Position numbers and translations under genes: made by a program
DNA from: Emiliania huxleyi CCMP1516
Taxonomy: Eukaryota > Haptophyta > Isochrysidales > Noelaerhabdaceae
DNA: 64,000 nucleotides
Direction of reading: 5' to 3'
Assembly (NCBI RefSeq): GCF_000372725.1
Contig: NW_005199194.1
Coordinates: 341,855 to 405,854 of the forward strand
Notes under the pieces: generated by a model
Databases searched by the model: none
Told to the model about the DNA's origin: nothing
Seen by the model: the letters and a program-made list of their open reading frames with translations, nothing else
Shown: in pieces, positions 39,720 through 51,106 of the stretch
Numbering within the stretch: position 1 is the stretch's first letter
Layout: each line of letters begins with the position of its first letter

Positions 39720-41663
39720 CCAGCGGTGTCGAGGGGTGGCGTGCCAGTCTCCGACGAGGTCGTGGCAGCGGCTGAGCGAGGCGAGGAGGAGGCGGTGCTG
39801 GCGTGGCTTAAGGGCGGCGGGCGGGCCGACGCGACGTACGAGAGAGGTGGGGTGAGCGGCATCACGCTGCTGATGTCCGCCGCCGAGCTCGGCCACGAGC
39901 GGGTGGTCGAGTTGCTACTGCAGCACGGCGCAGGGGTCAACCTGCAGAGCAGCGTCCGCATCACCGCGCTGATGACCGCCGCCGGCCAAGGCCACGAGCG
40001 GGTGGTCAACTTGCTGATACGGCACGGCGCTGAGGTCAACCTGCAGAGCAGCAACGGCAACACCGCGCTGATGAGCGCCGCTGTCTTCGGCCACGAGCGG
40101 GTGGTCGACTTGCTGATACGGCACGGCGCGGAGGTCAACCTGCAGAGGAGCGACGGCTGCACCGCGCTGATAGCCGCCGCCCACCGCGGCCACGAGCGGG
40201 TGGTCGACTTGCTGCTGCAGCGCGGCGCGGAGATCAACCTGCAGAACAGCATCGGCAGCACCGCGCTGCTGCTCGCCGCCGACCAAGGCCACGAGCGGGT
40301 GGTCGAGCTGCTGATTCGGCACAGCGCGGGGATCAACCTGCAGAACAGCGGCGGCTTCACCGCGCTGATGGCCGCTGCCCTCTTGAACCGCCCCGCCGTC
40401 GTGCGGCGTTTGTTGCGGGCGGGCGCTGACACGGCGGCGCGCATTAGTGGCAAGACGGCGCTGCAGCTGGCCAAGAGGGAGGGCCACGCCGAGTGCGTCG
40501 AGGCCTTCAAGAAGCACGTCCAGGAGGTGTTGGCGAGACGGCCCACGGCGACGGCAGCCGGCGGCGAAGGCGCAGGCGGCGCTTCCTCCGGCGGCGCTTC
40601 CTCCTCGGCTGCTTCGAGAGTCGCGAAGACGCTGTCTCCGGCGGTGGCGGCGGGGCGGGCGACGAGCGGTGTCGTGGCAGTCTCCGACGAGGTCGTGGCA
40701 GCGGCTGGGCGAGGCGAGGAGGAGGCGGTGCTGGCGTGGCTTGACAGCGGCGGGCGGGCCGACGCGACGTGCGAGAGATGCGGCGTGAGTGGCATGACGC
40801 TGCTGATGTTCGCCGCCCAGGAAGGCCGCGAGCGGGTGGTCGAGTTGCTGCTGCGGCACGGGGCGGAGATCAACTCGCAGAACAGCATCGGCAGCACCGC
40901 GCTGATGATCGCCGCCGTCTTCAACCGCTCCGCCGTCGTGCGGCGCTTGCTGCGGGCTGGCGCAGATGCGACGGCGCGCAGCGCGAGCGGCAAGACGGCG
41001 CTTCAGTACGCCAAGGAGAAGGGCCACGCCGAGTGCGTGCGCGTCATCAAGGAGCATGCGGCGGCGGCGGTGGCGGAGGCGGCGGAGGCGAGGGAGGTGG
41101 AGAGAGCGGCGGCAGAGGCGGAGGCGTCGCGGAATGCCGAGGCGCTGCTGGCGGAGGAGGAGGCGGAGAAGGAGGAGGCGGGGGAGCGCGTCAAGGAGAG
41201 CAAGAAGGGGAAGAAGAAGAAGAAGAAGGGGAAGGGCGGCGCGGGCGGCGCTGGGCCTTCGCGGGAGCCCGATGAGGCAGCGCTGGCGGCGGGAGAGGAG
41301 GCGCAGTTGGCGGCGGCGCTAGAGGAGAGCACGAGGCTGGAGGAGGAGAGGCGGGCGCCCGACGAGCAAGCGTCGTCCTCTTTGGCTGCAGAGAGGCCGC
41401 CTTCGGTGGAGGAGGAGGAGCCGCCGGCCGACTTCATCTGCCCGATCACAACCGAGGTGATGGTCGACCCGGTGATGGCGGCGGATGGGCACTCATACGA
41501 GCGCTCGGCGATCGAGCGCTGGCTCGCGACCAAGTCGACAAGCCCACTTACGGGCGAGGAGCTCGAATTCACTCGGCTCATCCCAAATCACACACACCGC
41601 CGGATGATCCGACAGTGGCAAGAAACCGTTCGCACACCCGTCACCCGACTCCTGACCTCCTGA
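39467..41663 (+). CDS. Ankyrin-repeat U-box protein with internal duplication (probable E3 ligase)
   Basis: A first exon from ATG 39467 encodes an N-terminal module (GQRVALGGLSSRPALNGQRG, ... GRYAVALEGG, RPGNL) common in algal ankyrin and MYND proteins. A (CTG)n tract (39651-39717) separates it from the main frame (about 39726-41663), so an intron of unresolved borders lies there. The main part has block 1 (SDEVVAAAERGEEEAVLAWL, then eight ankyrin repeats). A Gly/Ala/Ser linker follows (about 40530-40670), then block 2, which restarts with SDEVVAAAGRGEEEAVLAWL and three repeats. Then come a Glu/Ala coiled coil with a Lys run and a U-box (DFICPITTEVMVDPVMAADG, YERSAIERWL, SPLTGE). The C-terminus is nearly identical to the minus-strand paralogue at 1488-2735. 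Confidence 0.8.
39651..39717. repeat. (CTG)n trinucleotide tract
   Basis: About 22 CTG/TTG units between the two coding parts of the ankyrin/U-box gene; either a poly-Leu run or, more likely, intron sequence, because the flanking frames differ. Confidence 0.9.
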
Positions 41664-42156
41664 GACACGCTTCGATGCTTGTCAGGCACTGCTCTCTGCT
41701 AGTCAGAGTGGTCAAATTGTTGCTTGTTGGTGACAATCATCGCCTCCATGGGTTTGTTGTTTTTTTGAGCGCCGCGTAGACCTCGCGCCGGCAGTTGTGA
41801 CCATTCCTGGATAAAGCAGACACCAGACCTCGGTTTCCCATAGGGTTTCTGCTGCGGTTTCCCATCGCGGTTTCCCATAGCCGAAAACCCAGGGGTCGGT
41901 CGGTTTCTGCCGCGCGCTCTGTTTTTTCTGGGATCTGTTTTCTGGGACACCCGCCTCGATTTCCCGTGGGATCTGCCTGTGGGTCTGGTTTCTGCGGTGT
42001 GAAGACATCTCCCGCTTCGTCCTAATGAGCTCATTCCGGCCAATGAACAGGTGTACCCCCGTCCGAACCCGGGGGTATCGAGCACGAAATCACAGAGAGA
42101 AAGAACATTGCGCCGTGACGGGATATGTTATCTGGGATCTGCTTTTTCGGTCCCCG
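41664..42156. other. Intergenic with short GGTTTCCCAT repeats
   Basis: At about 41830-41960 the words GGTTTCCCAT, GGTTTCTGC and GGGATCTG recur several times. No gene. Confidence 0.4.
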
Positions 42157-43143
42157 ATGGCGAGCTGGCTCGACGATCTCGGTCTCAACGAGCTCGAACA
42201 CATCAAGGATGGCGCAAGTGCCTTCGCGCAGGAGCTCCACCCAATCAACTCGGCGGAGGATTTCATCAGCTTCGTGGTTGCGCTCAACCTCTACCCACCT
42301 GGGACGCCCTTACGCGCTGAGCGTATTGCTGGGGAGATGCCGGCAGGCCTCTCCGCTCCTGCGGTGCGGTATCTGCTAAGCAAGCTGCCCATTGTCGATC
42401 GGCTTGCCTCCCAGCTTCGCGACGACCCGAGCCGCAAGACCGTTCGGCTCGTGCCGGACGTGGAGCACTGCGTGGCGTGTGGCCTCGCTGGGGAGGCGGT
42501 ACCCCTGGTGGTCAAGCGGGCTGACAAATGCTCATCTCCAACGGTCTATGCGGAGCACGGGCGACTGAAGGGCGAGCTCAATGGCCTCTCCTGCCCTCGG
42601 TGCTCCGCGTGGCACAGCATGTCGTACGCTGAGGGCGGCACGCGCATCCCACCTGGCAAGCAGGTGCCCTACCCAGGGGCGACTGCATCCTCACGCCGCT
42701 GGATCCAGCTTTCCCAGAGCACCGTGTTCGAGAATTCGCTGCTCGACAGGTTGTCGGCACAGATGGTGCAATCTCACACCGGCTTCGAGACCTTCTGTCA
42801 CGAGTGGGCAATGCGGTGCGGCGAGTCAAAGGATCTCGCCCATACGATGCGGCGACGCCTTGGGCACACCTGGTTAGCGTGGTCGCTCCAGCGCTGGCGC
42901 GACGAGAATGCGTCGCGGGCGGGGGAGCCGCTACCATTCGAGCCGCTGGGCTTCACATCCGACGAGCAGCTCGATGCGACTTTGCTCGAGCAGTGCCAAG
43001 GTCGAGATGCGAGTGGCTGCCTCAAGCCCGAGTGCCTGCTGTCCCGCTTCACCGCATTTTGGGCGGGAGAGCACGCGTCGCGCTGCCTCAATCCCATGTG
43101 TCGGCTGCGCCTAGCTGCGCCTTTAGGAACGACCATGCTCTAG
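42157..43143 (+). CDS. Cys-rich protein, possibly mobile-element derived
   Basis: A 328-residue single-exon frame from ATG 42157 (MASWLDDLGLNELEHIKDGA). It has CVACG...CPRC (about residues 109-150) followed by WHSMSYAEGGTRIPPGKQVP, which looks like a zinc site. Next are VFENSLLDRLSAQMVQSHTG and FETFCHEWAMR, and later three more Cys-x(n)-Cys pairs (CQGRDASGCLKPEC, CLNPMC). Such Cys clusters followed by a conserved F-E-x-x-L-L-D motif occur near the N-terminus of KDZ-type transposases, but no DDE catalytic part is visible here. A domesticated or truncated element is only an inference. Confidence 0.6.
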   Translation: MASWLDDLGLNELEHIKDGASAFAQELHPINSAEDFISFVVALNLYPPGTPLRAERIAGEMPAGLSAPAVRYLLSKLPIVDRLASQLRDDPSRKTVRLVPDVEHCVACGLAGEAVPLVVKRADKCSSPTVYAEHGRLKGELNGLSCPRCSAWHSMSYAEGGTRIPPGKQVPYPGATASSRRWIQLSQSTVFENSLLDRLSAQMVQSHTGFETFCHEWAMRCGESKDLAHTMRRRLGHTWLAWSLQRWRDENASRAGEPLPFEPLGFTSDEQLDATLLEQCQGRDASGCLKPECLLSRFTAFWAGEHASRCLNPMCRLRLAAPLGTTML

Positions 43144-43719
43144 AGAGCTCATAAACAGACAACGCAGTGCGCTTAGCATGTGCGCTGGCTTGGCGCGTGG
43201 TCTCTCTGTACACAGCAGGAGGTATGGGCGAGGGTCGACCTCACTCGCCGCCGTTCATTACGGCAGACGCGGTCGGCCCCGTCTCGACGCCCTCAAGGGC
43301 GGGGGACGGGCCACGACATGCCGCCCTCCGAGTAGTTATGGAGGTATGTGGCGCCGTCAACACGCTCCCGAGTAAGTCGGTGTGACTGGGAGCGCCCCGC
43401 ACGACTACCCGTCCTAGATGGGGATCGTGGTGTTCGTGTGGGGCAACAGGCGAGTGCGGCGCGCTCCACGGTCAATCTCTGACCCTTCGGCCCGCGTGGC
43501 GTAGGGCCTGAGAGACGGCCGCCGAGGATGTCGGGCGGGTTCGGTTCGGTCGAATGGACCTGTCACTGATGACACCGGACTCGACTGGGGCGTTGCCGGA
43601 GGCGATGGCGGGAGGGCACTCGATGGGCCCGCCATCGACCACTGATGGGAGATTGGCGCGTGGGCCATGGTTGTTGGGCGCGTGGGCCGAGGTGGTTGGC
43701 GCGTGGGCCAAGGGTGGAC
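43144..43719. other. Intergenic, nothing recognised
   Basis: No supported gene. Short plus and minus frames have no ATG or domain. Confidence 0.3.
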
Positions 43720-43858
43720 GAGGATGGCCAAGGCTGGCCGAGATAGGCCGAGGTTGGCCGAGATCGGCCGAGGTCGGCCGAGGTTGGCCGAGATTGGCCG
43801 AGATTGGCCGAGATTGGCCGAGATTGGCCGAGGTGGGCCGAGATCGGCCGAGGCTGTC
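43720..43858. repeat. 10-bp minisatellite (GAG(A/G)T(T/C)GGCC)
   Basis: About 13 tandem units such as GAGGTTGGCC, GAGATCGGCC and GAGATTGGCC. Both strands are open because the unit is not a multiple of three and lacks stops. Confidence 0.9.
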
Positions 43859-44595
43859 CAGAGATCCGCCGAGAGCGTCCCTCACTCGCCTCTTTCTGTG
43901 TAGGGACTTTGAGTAGATGCTTGACTAGTCTCACGCTCGGATTCAGACTCAGAGAGATCCACTGGCTGCTACCAGACCAGCTCTGGGCGCACGCCAGATG
44001 GGCAGGTTGATCGATCCACTCGTGGTCGATCTTTCAATTGCCTTGCGCGACGCATGATTTCGGCCGATGTCGTCGATGGGGCAACAATGGTCGATTGACG
44101 ACACGGTCGGAGTAATGCTCTTCGACGTCGAAGCAGCAGTCCGTATGGGCAGGATCTTCAACTCGCTCAGTTAAAATTTGGGTCACGACGAAGCAGCAAT
44201 CAGGTCGGCAGCTGCTATCGTTTAAGTCGACAGTGGCAACGGTGAGTGCAACTGTGGCGTGCTTGCCACCCAAGCGAGTGTAGGCCCGACTCGCGTCGGG
44301 TGCTATTTCCTCATCGTCATCGCTACGGCGGGGGCGGATACCAAACAACTCTATTTGTTACCTTGGAGCACTTGAAGGAGCGCAAATTATTTGGGAGTCT
44401 CGGAAAATTCTTTCTTCGGTTCTTTTTAAAACCCGGCCTCTCAACCTATAAGGGGCCGTTGTCTGCTGTGCCTTTTGTGGTGCTTGTTCGTGCCAGTCTG
44501 CTGTGAGATGGCTTTGGGTACAATTCTTTTTCTGGAGCTTGGCTCCAGTCACCAGGGCGGGCCGACGCTCTCAGCTCTCGCCAAAGCGGCCCGCC
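43859..44595. other. Intergenic with two dispersed repeats; weak minus-strand frame
   Basis: A minus-strand frame of 104 codons (44348-44034; IRPRRSDDDEEIAPDASRAY ... RPDCCFVVTQILTERVEDPA) has no ATG and no domain, but its composition is protein-like. ATACCAAACAACTCTA (44338-44353) and a truncated CTTGGAGCACTTG (44362-44374) match repeats elsewhere. This is also the promoter side of the Rpn1 gene. Confidence 0.35.
44446..44508 (-). repeat. Dispersed 63 bp repeat, copy 2 (minus)
   Basis: Reverse complement of 26218-26280; here it ends about 90 bp upstream of the Rpn1 start codon. Confidence 0.85.
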
Positions 44596-47500
44596 ATGGC
44601 GCCCAAAGAGGACCCCAAGGCCCCCGCCGCGGCCGCGGACAAGGCTGCCGACAAGAAGAAGAAGAAGAAGGAGGAGGAGGAGGTGTCGGAGGAGGACGCA
44701 GCGCTGATTGAGAAGATGCAGCTGCTCGTGACGCGGTGCTCGGACGTGGAGAAGGGGATCCGGGTCAACGCGCTGACGGAGATGTCGCGCGAGATCCGCG
44801 AGGCCACCTCGTCGATGACCTCCGTTCCCAAGCCGCTCAAGTTTCTCCGGCCGCACTACCCGACCCTCAAGCAGATCCACACCGGCGGCGGTGACGAGGA
44901 GGTGGGCAGCCGCCGGCGCCGCGCGCCGTGCGCGTGCGTCCGCCGCCCGCCCGACGGCCCGCCCCCCTCGCCGCAGGTCCAAAAGATGCTCGCCGACGTG
45001 CTCTCGGTGCTCGCGATGACCTATGCCGAGGCGCGCCCCAGCCGCCCCGTCGCAAGCGCCTCCCCAGCGGGCGGTCTCAGCATCACCGCCCTTCCCCGGC
45101 GCAGCTGGCCGCCCCACTCCCTCACCACGCACGGCGTACCACACGCCGCGCGGCCTCGCGCGCACCCCACTCAAAGCAGCGCCGCCCGAATCACCCCGCT
45201 CCCCGCACCTACCAAGTTGGGCAAGGCCCAGCGGAGCCCGCAACGCCGTCGGAGCCCGGCTCTCTTCCTCCCCACAAGCCGTGTCCGACAACACCCTGCC
45301 CCGCAGGACGACGGCGCGCGCGAGTCGCTGCGCTACAAGCTCATCGGGGCGGGCGGCAAGGTTGGCGCGTGGGGGCACGAGTACGTCCGCCACCTCGCCG
45401 CCGAAGTCGGCGAGGAGTACAACGCGCGCCTCGCCGCCGCAGACGCCGCCGCGGACCGCGCGCGCGAGACGGAGGCGGCCAAGGAGGAGGGGGGCGAGGC
45501 GGCGGAGATGGAGACGGCGGAGGCGGAGGGTGCGGCTCCTCTCCTCCCGGCGGAGGAGCTGCTGCCCCTCGTGACGGGCGAGATGGTCCCCTTCTTCATC
45601 GCGTCAAACGCAGAGTCGGAGGCGATCGACCTACTGATGGAGTGTGGGCAGGCGGGTCGCCACACACCTCCCCAACACCTCCCCGACACCTCCCCGACAC
45701 CTCCCCGACACCTCCCGTAGACACTCCCCCCAAAAACCTCAAAAAAACGTTCAAGACGTTTTGGGGGGGGGGGGGGGACCCGGGGGGCGGGTTTAACGGG
45801 GACCGGGCCATTCCCCCAAGACAAGGCCGGGCGGGGGTTTTTCCTCTTTGGGAACCCCCCCCCCCCCCGGAACCATTTTTTGGAACCCCCCCCCCCCGAA
45901 CCACTTTCGGACCCCCCCCCCCCCCTCCTCCTCCTCCTCCCTCCCGCAGCTCGACGCCCTACCCCCGCACGTCGACGAGGCCAACCAGGAGCGGGTCGTC
46001 CTCTACCTCGTGCAGGCTTCCTCCTACGTGGCCGGAAGCCCACCTCTCCCCATCTCTCCCCATCTCTCCCCACCTCTCCCCATCTCTCCCCATCTCTCCC
46101 CACCTCTCCCCATCTCTCCCCATCTCTCCCCACCTCTCCCCACCTCTCCCCATCTCTCCCCACCTCTCCCCACCTCTCCCCACATCTCTCCCCACCTCTC
46201 CCCACCTCTCCCCATCTCTCCCCATCTCTCCCCACATCTCTCCCCACCTCTCGTCCAGGTCGCCTCCTACGTGGCCGAGGTGTGAACAGCGCCTCTTCAC
46301 ACCTCTGCTGTGAACAGGTCTCCTCCTACGTGGCCGAGCCCGAGGACGCGCAGGCAGTGTCCCAGTAGTGCCCCTCCCAACAGTGTCGTTGCGCGCCCCC
46401 GCCCCCGCCGCTGCCGCCTTCGCCCCCGCCCTCGCCCCCACCCTCCGCCTCGCCCTCCCCCCCACCGTCTGTCTCGCCCTCCCCTCCCCCATCGCCACCT
46501 CCCCCGCCGCGCAGGTGCTGCAGGTGGCCATCGCCATCCTGCGCAAGCTGCGCCGCTTCCCGGAGGCGATGCGGCTCGCCCTGCGGCTTCGGGATGACGA
46601 CGCCATCTCCGAGATCATGACGGCGTGCGACGACCCCCTCGTCTCCAAGCAGATGGCCTACATGCTCGCGCGGCAGGGCGTGCGGTCGGGGACCCTAGAA
46701 GCTCATAGAAGCCAGAAGACGCACTCTTGCGCACTAGCGGTACGAAGTTTGCTCGCTTGCGCGGGTTGCTTTGTGCCAAGCAGCGCTTCTGCCACCAGCA
46801 CCGCTGACTGGCAGCCCGAGCCAACTAGCCCTCGAGAGTGACACGTACTCCGCCGTACTCGGCCGCATCCCGCTGTACTCACTGTACTCGTAGCCCCTCG
46901 CGCCTCACGCGGTGCTCTGGGCGCGCCGCACGACCACCGCAGTCCCGGCACGAGGTCGGCGTATTCTGCACGAGATTAGGCCCGAGATCGACGGGCTGGC
47001 GGAGGAGCTCGACCGGGTGATGGACGGGGCGCGTGGCGGCGGAGCACCTCACCACTCCGCCGTCAAAGGAACACGCGAGTCACGGCGTGGCCCGAGGGCG
47101 CGTTGTCCTAGGCGCACTTGCCGGAGCACTTCCACGAGCTCGCTCGCGACCTGGACGTCCTCGAGCCAAAGACACCGGACGACATCTACAAGTCGCACCT
47201 CGAGAAGCGGCCCGCCTCGGCCGCCGCCGTCGACTCTGCGCGCGCCAACCTCGCGTCCACCTTCGTCAACGCGTTTGTCAACCTCGGCTTCGGCGCGGAC
47301 AAGCTGATGCTGCCCGAGGGCAACAAGTGGCTCTACAAGAACAAGGAGCATGGCATGACCTCCGCCGCCGCCTCCCTCGGCGCGCTACGCCATCTCCCCA
47401 CATCTCCCCCACATCTCCCCACATCTCCCGCCGCCTCCCTCGGCGCGCGGCGGCTCCGCGACAGCGCGCCATGGCGACGTGCCCGTCCCTCTCCTCTTGA

Positions 47501-50107
47501 CTGGGCGGCCACCTCCTCGGCCTCTAGGCGGCTCCTCTCCCTACCCCCCCCAGTACCCAAATCCTATCCCTACCCCCTCGGGTACCCGAACCCTAGGCGC
47601 GCTCCTCTGCTGGGACGTCGACGGCGGGCTCACGCAGATCGACAAGTTTCTCTACATGAGCGATACCAACATCAAGGCGGGCGCACGCTGCTCGCCGCCG
47701 CCGCCCAGGACCCGCCCACGACATGTGTCCGGGACGCGTCCGGTATAGGCGGGCGCGCTGCTTGCCGTCGGCATCCTCAACTGCGGCGTGCGGAACGAGT
47801 GCGACCCGGCGACCGCGCCTTCCGGAGACGACCGCGCCACTCCCGACCGGGCGCAGACGCTCCACTCGTCAAGCGAGTTGTCCTGCAGGCGCTCGCGCTC
47901 CTCAACGACTACGTCGAGCCGGGCGCGGAGACGCCGCAGCTCAAGATGGGGGCGCTGCTGGGCCTCGGCCTCGCCTACCTCGGCACCGCGCGGGGCAGCA
48001 GACGGCGCGGCACGCCCCTCGCCTGACGGCGCTCCTTTCCCCACAGGCACGCGCAAGGCGGAGGTGCTTGAGCAGCTCGTGCCGGTCGTCGCCGACTTGG
48101 ACACGCCCCTCGAGGTTGTCGCGATGGCGTCGCTCTCGCTCGGCCTGACGTTCGCCGGCTCGTGCCACGAGGACGCCTCGCGGCGGTCCCCTCGCGAGAT
48201 TGCACGAGATCAGCCGAGGGCAGCCGCGATCGTTGGCCCTGTAGGACATCACGCAGACAATCATCGCGGCGCTGATGGAGCGCGAGGAGGCGCTGCGAGC
48301 CCCTCGCCCGCGACACCCACCTCACCCGCGCCGTGCCTCGAGGAGGCGCCTCTCTCTCTCTGCGCCCCTGCAGGCGTCGCTCGAGACGGAGTCGCTCACC
48401 CGCCTCCTCTGCCTCGGCGTCGGGCTGCTCTACATCGGGCGGCAGGGCGAGGCCGATCTCGCCCTCGAGCTGGCCAAGGCGGTGCCCGGCGAGGCGGGCG
48501 CCTACTGCGCAATCACGCGCGAGGCCCTAGATGCCGCAGCATGGACCCGTCTCATGGACCCGTCTCCTGGACCCGTCTCCTGGACCCGTCTCCTAGCCCT
48601 CGAGACACACGGAGGCGGGGGCTCGTCCCCCGCGCACGCACGCTCCTTGGGTGTCTCGTGGCCGGCAGGCGAGGCATGGGGAGGTGTGGGGAGATGCGGG
48701 GAGATGTGGGGAGAGATGAGGTGTCCTCGTGGCCGGCAGGCTCGAGACGTGCGCCTACGCGGGCACCGGGAACGTGCTCAAGGTGCAGCGGCTGCTCGGG
48801 CTCGCGGGAGAGCACAACAACAAGGAGGAGGAGGAGGAGGAGGCCGCGCCGGCGCCGGCGCCGGCGGGGGCGGCGGCGGGCGCCGCGGGGGCAGCGGTGG
48901 GGGCAGCGGGGGCGCGCGCGGCGGCGGGCGGCGGCGCGGCGAGCGGCGCGGCGGGCAGCTCGAGCGGCGGCAAGGAGAAGGAGAAGGAGTGGCCTAAGCT
49001 GGACGTGCAGGCGGTCGCGACGCTCGGCGTGGCGCTGGTCGCCTCCGGCGAGGAGCTCGGCGCCGAGATGACCATCCGCAACTTCAACCACATCTTCCAG
49101 TACGGCGACCCGCCCGTGCGGCGCGCGGTGCCGCTCGGGCTAGCGGTGCTGTCGACCTCCAAGCCGCAGAACGTCAACGGCACGTCCGTGGTCGACACCC
49201 TCTCCAAGATGACGCACGACCCGGACCCCGAGACGGCGACCAACGCCATCCTCGCCATGGGGCTCTGCGCGGGAGGGACCAACAACTCGAAGGTGGCGGG
49301 CCAGCTGCGCTCGCTCGCAACCTACTACGGCAAGGAGCCGGGGATGCTCTTTGCGGTGCGCATCGCACAGGGACTCGTCCACGCGGGCAAGGGCCTCGTC
49401 ACTCTCTCGCCCTACCACCCGGACCGCTCGCTGCCGCACTTCCCCGCCCTCGCCTCGCTCATCGCGCTGTGCCACGTCTCGCTCGACTTCAAGGGCCTCA
49501 TCCTCGGGAAGCACCACTTCCTGCTCTACCTCCTCGTCGGCGCGATGCGCCCGCGCATGCTTGTCACGGCGCGCCGCCCCGCCGCCCCGCCGCGCCCCCA
49601 ACCCCTCCCTCCCGCCGCCGCCACTTGCTCCCCCCCCCCCGCCCCCCGCCGCCGCCGCCTGCCGCCGTTGCCGCCACCGTTGCCGCCGCCGTTGCCGCCG
49701 CCATTGCCGCCGCCATTGCCGCCGCCGTCGCTTCGGCGCCCTTTGGCAGGCGTGCGGCCCTGTCCCCTCCCTGCTAAGCTCCGCCCGCCGCCCGCCGCAG
49801 GTGGACGCGGACCTCAACCCGCTGCCCGTCACCGTCCGCGTGGGGACGGCCGTCGACGTCGTCGGGCTCGCGGGGCGGTGCTCGGCTAAAGCAGACCAGG
49901 CGGGCCGGCCCCGCGGCTCCTCTCTTACGGCGGCTCGACTCCTTGCTTAGGCCGAAGACGATCACGGGCTTCCAGACGCACACCACGCCCGTGCTGCTGG
50001 CCATCGGCGAGCGTGCCGAGCTCGCGACGGACGAGTACCTGCCGCTCACCTCGGTGCTCGAGGGCGTGGTCATCCTCAAAAAGAACCCAGAGTTCGAGGG
50101 GCAGTGA
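44596..50107 (+). CDS. RPN1: 26S proteasome regulatory subunit Rpn1 (PSMD2), ~17 exons
   Basis: The start ATG 44596 gives [20 protein letters not shown] with a Lys/Glu N-terminus. Exons: 44596-44901, 44977-45030, 45307-45651, 45950-46015, 46318-46353, 46515-about 46695, about 46960-47028, 47112-47379, 47597-47676, 47749-47808, 47889-47982, 48047-48171, 48245-48289, 48374-about 48523, about 48740-49568, 49801-49877 and 49951-50107 (TGA). Diagnostic blocks are [103 protein letters not shown] and [16 protein letters not shown]. Rpn1 is a scaffold of the 19S base built from proteasome/cyclosome repeats and docks ubiquitin-like shuttles and a deubiquitinase. An Ala/Gly-rich insertion (about 48840-48970) replaces the usual Lys/Glu stretch. 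Most introns are GC-AG; 48172-48244 reads GA-AG. The borders near 46695-46960 and 48523-48740 are not resolved. Confidence 0.9.
46036..46255. repeat. Intronic TCTCCCCA array in the Rpn1 gene
   Basis: About 20 units of CACCTCTCCC/CATCTCTCCC (10 bp) in the intron 46016-46317. The same unit occurs in the histidine kinase intron 28124-28301 and in short form at 47390-47430. The complementary orientation (GGGGAGATG) occurs at about 48676-48720. Confidence 0.95.
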
Positions 50108-51106
50108 GGAAGCACGGCGAGGCGCGGTAAGACGCGGCGCATGCGTGGCGAGGCGCGCGGGGGGGGGGACGGGGGGGATGCCGCCCAGACGCCACACGCA
50201 CACCCACAGGTGCCACCTCGCCTCGGGAGCCCCGCCGCGACTTGCCAATTCGCGCCGCCAACAGAACCGTGTCTCTGGCGTCCAACGAGCTTTTTCTGTA
50301 TTGAAGAGAGTCTGACGTCTGTCATCAGTGACACGAGCGGTGTCTTCAGCAAGGCGACGTAGCCGCGACGGTGGACGATATCGGATATGTGAAGACACGG
50401 GACGATGTGGCAGGCGAGACGAGGAGTGCCTGCGGGGTGGCTAGCTCTAAGTAGAGAGTACACTTTCAGAGTGTAGTTTTAGTCCCGGTGCTTGCACTTT
50501 GAATGCCGTGGGGCTCCCCTGCCCGTGTCCGTCCCGGGCGTGGAGATGCGAGGGTCGCCCCCCCTTGCCCCACCGCTTTTTTGTGTTGTGCGCGTGGAGA
50601 CGTTTACCTTACCTTAACAGTAAGGACGGTAAGGGGTAGAGCCTGACTGTTCTTCACTCGGATGCATACATACATAGAGCCTTAGATTTTTAGTCTCTCA
50701 CGCCTCTCCATTGGCCACATAGAGCGCAAGTGCGGCTGGACGATCTCGAGCACAACATGCCTACCCTCCCCTTCAACGGCCCCGTCGGTCGGCCTCAGTC
50801 AGTCTGTACTATGCCGACTCCGCCGCGCACACGCGGCGCTCGAGGCCCTCTCCCGTCGCCGCACCCAGCACCGCGCCCCTCGCCAGGCCCAGTTGGATGC
50901 GGGTCGTCTAGATCCGCCGATCGGGTGCCGCCACTCTCCCACCGCACCCCGGCGCGCCCCCGTGTGCGAGAGGCACGAGCCCCTCCCACCCCTCGCGCTC
51001 CAGGGAGCCCCCCATCCCTCATGCACCGAGGCAGCACCCCCCCGATTCCCGGCGGCGGCGGCGGCGCTCGCGCGGGGGAGGGGGAGGGCGGCGGAGGCAC
51101 GCGGCG
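50108..51106. other. Intergenic with dispersed repeats
   Basis: Holds the repeat at 50283-50347 and a short minus piece of another at 50642-50657. A Pro/Arg-rich stretch at 50810-51100 is open in several frames on both strands without convincing protein character. Confidence 0.35.
50283..50347 (+). repeat. Dispersed 65 bp repeat, copy 1
   Basis: CAACGAGCTTTTTCTGTATT, GAAGAGAGTCTGACGTCTGT and CATCAGTGACACGAGCGGTG, then TCTTC. Copy 2 at 55107-55170 differs at two or three positions. Confidence 0.85.
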
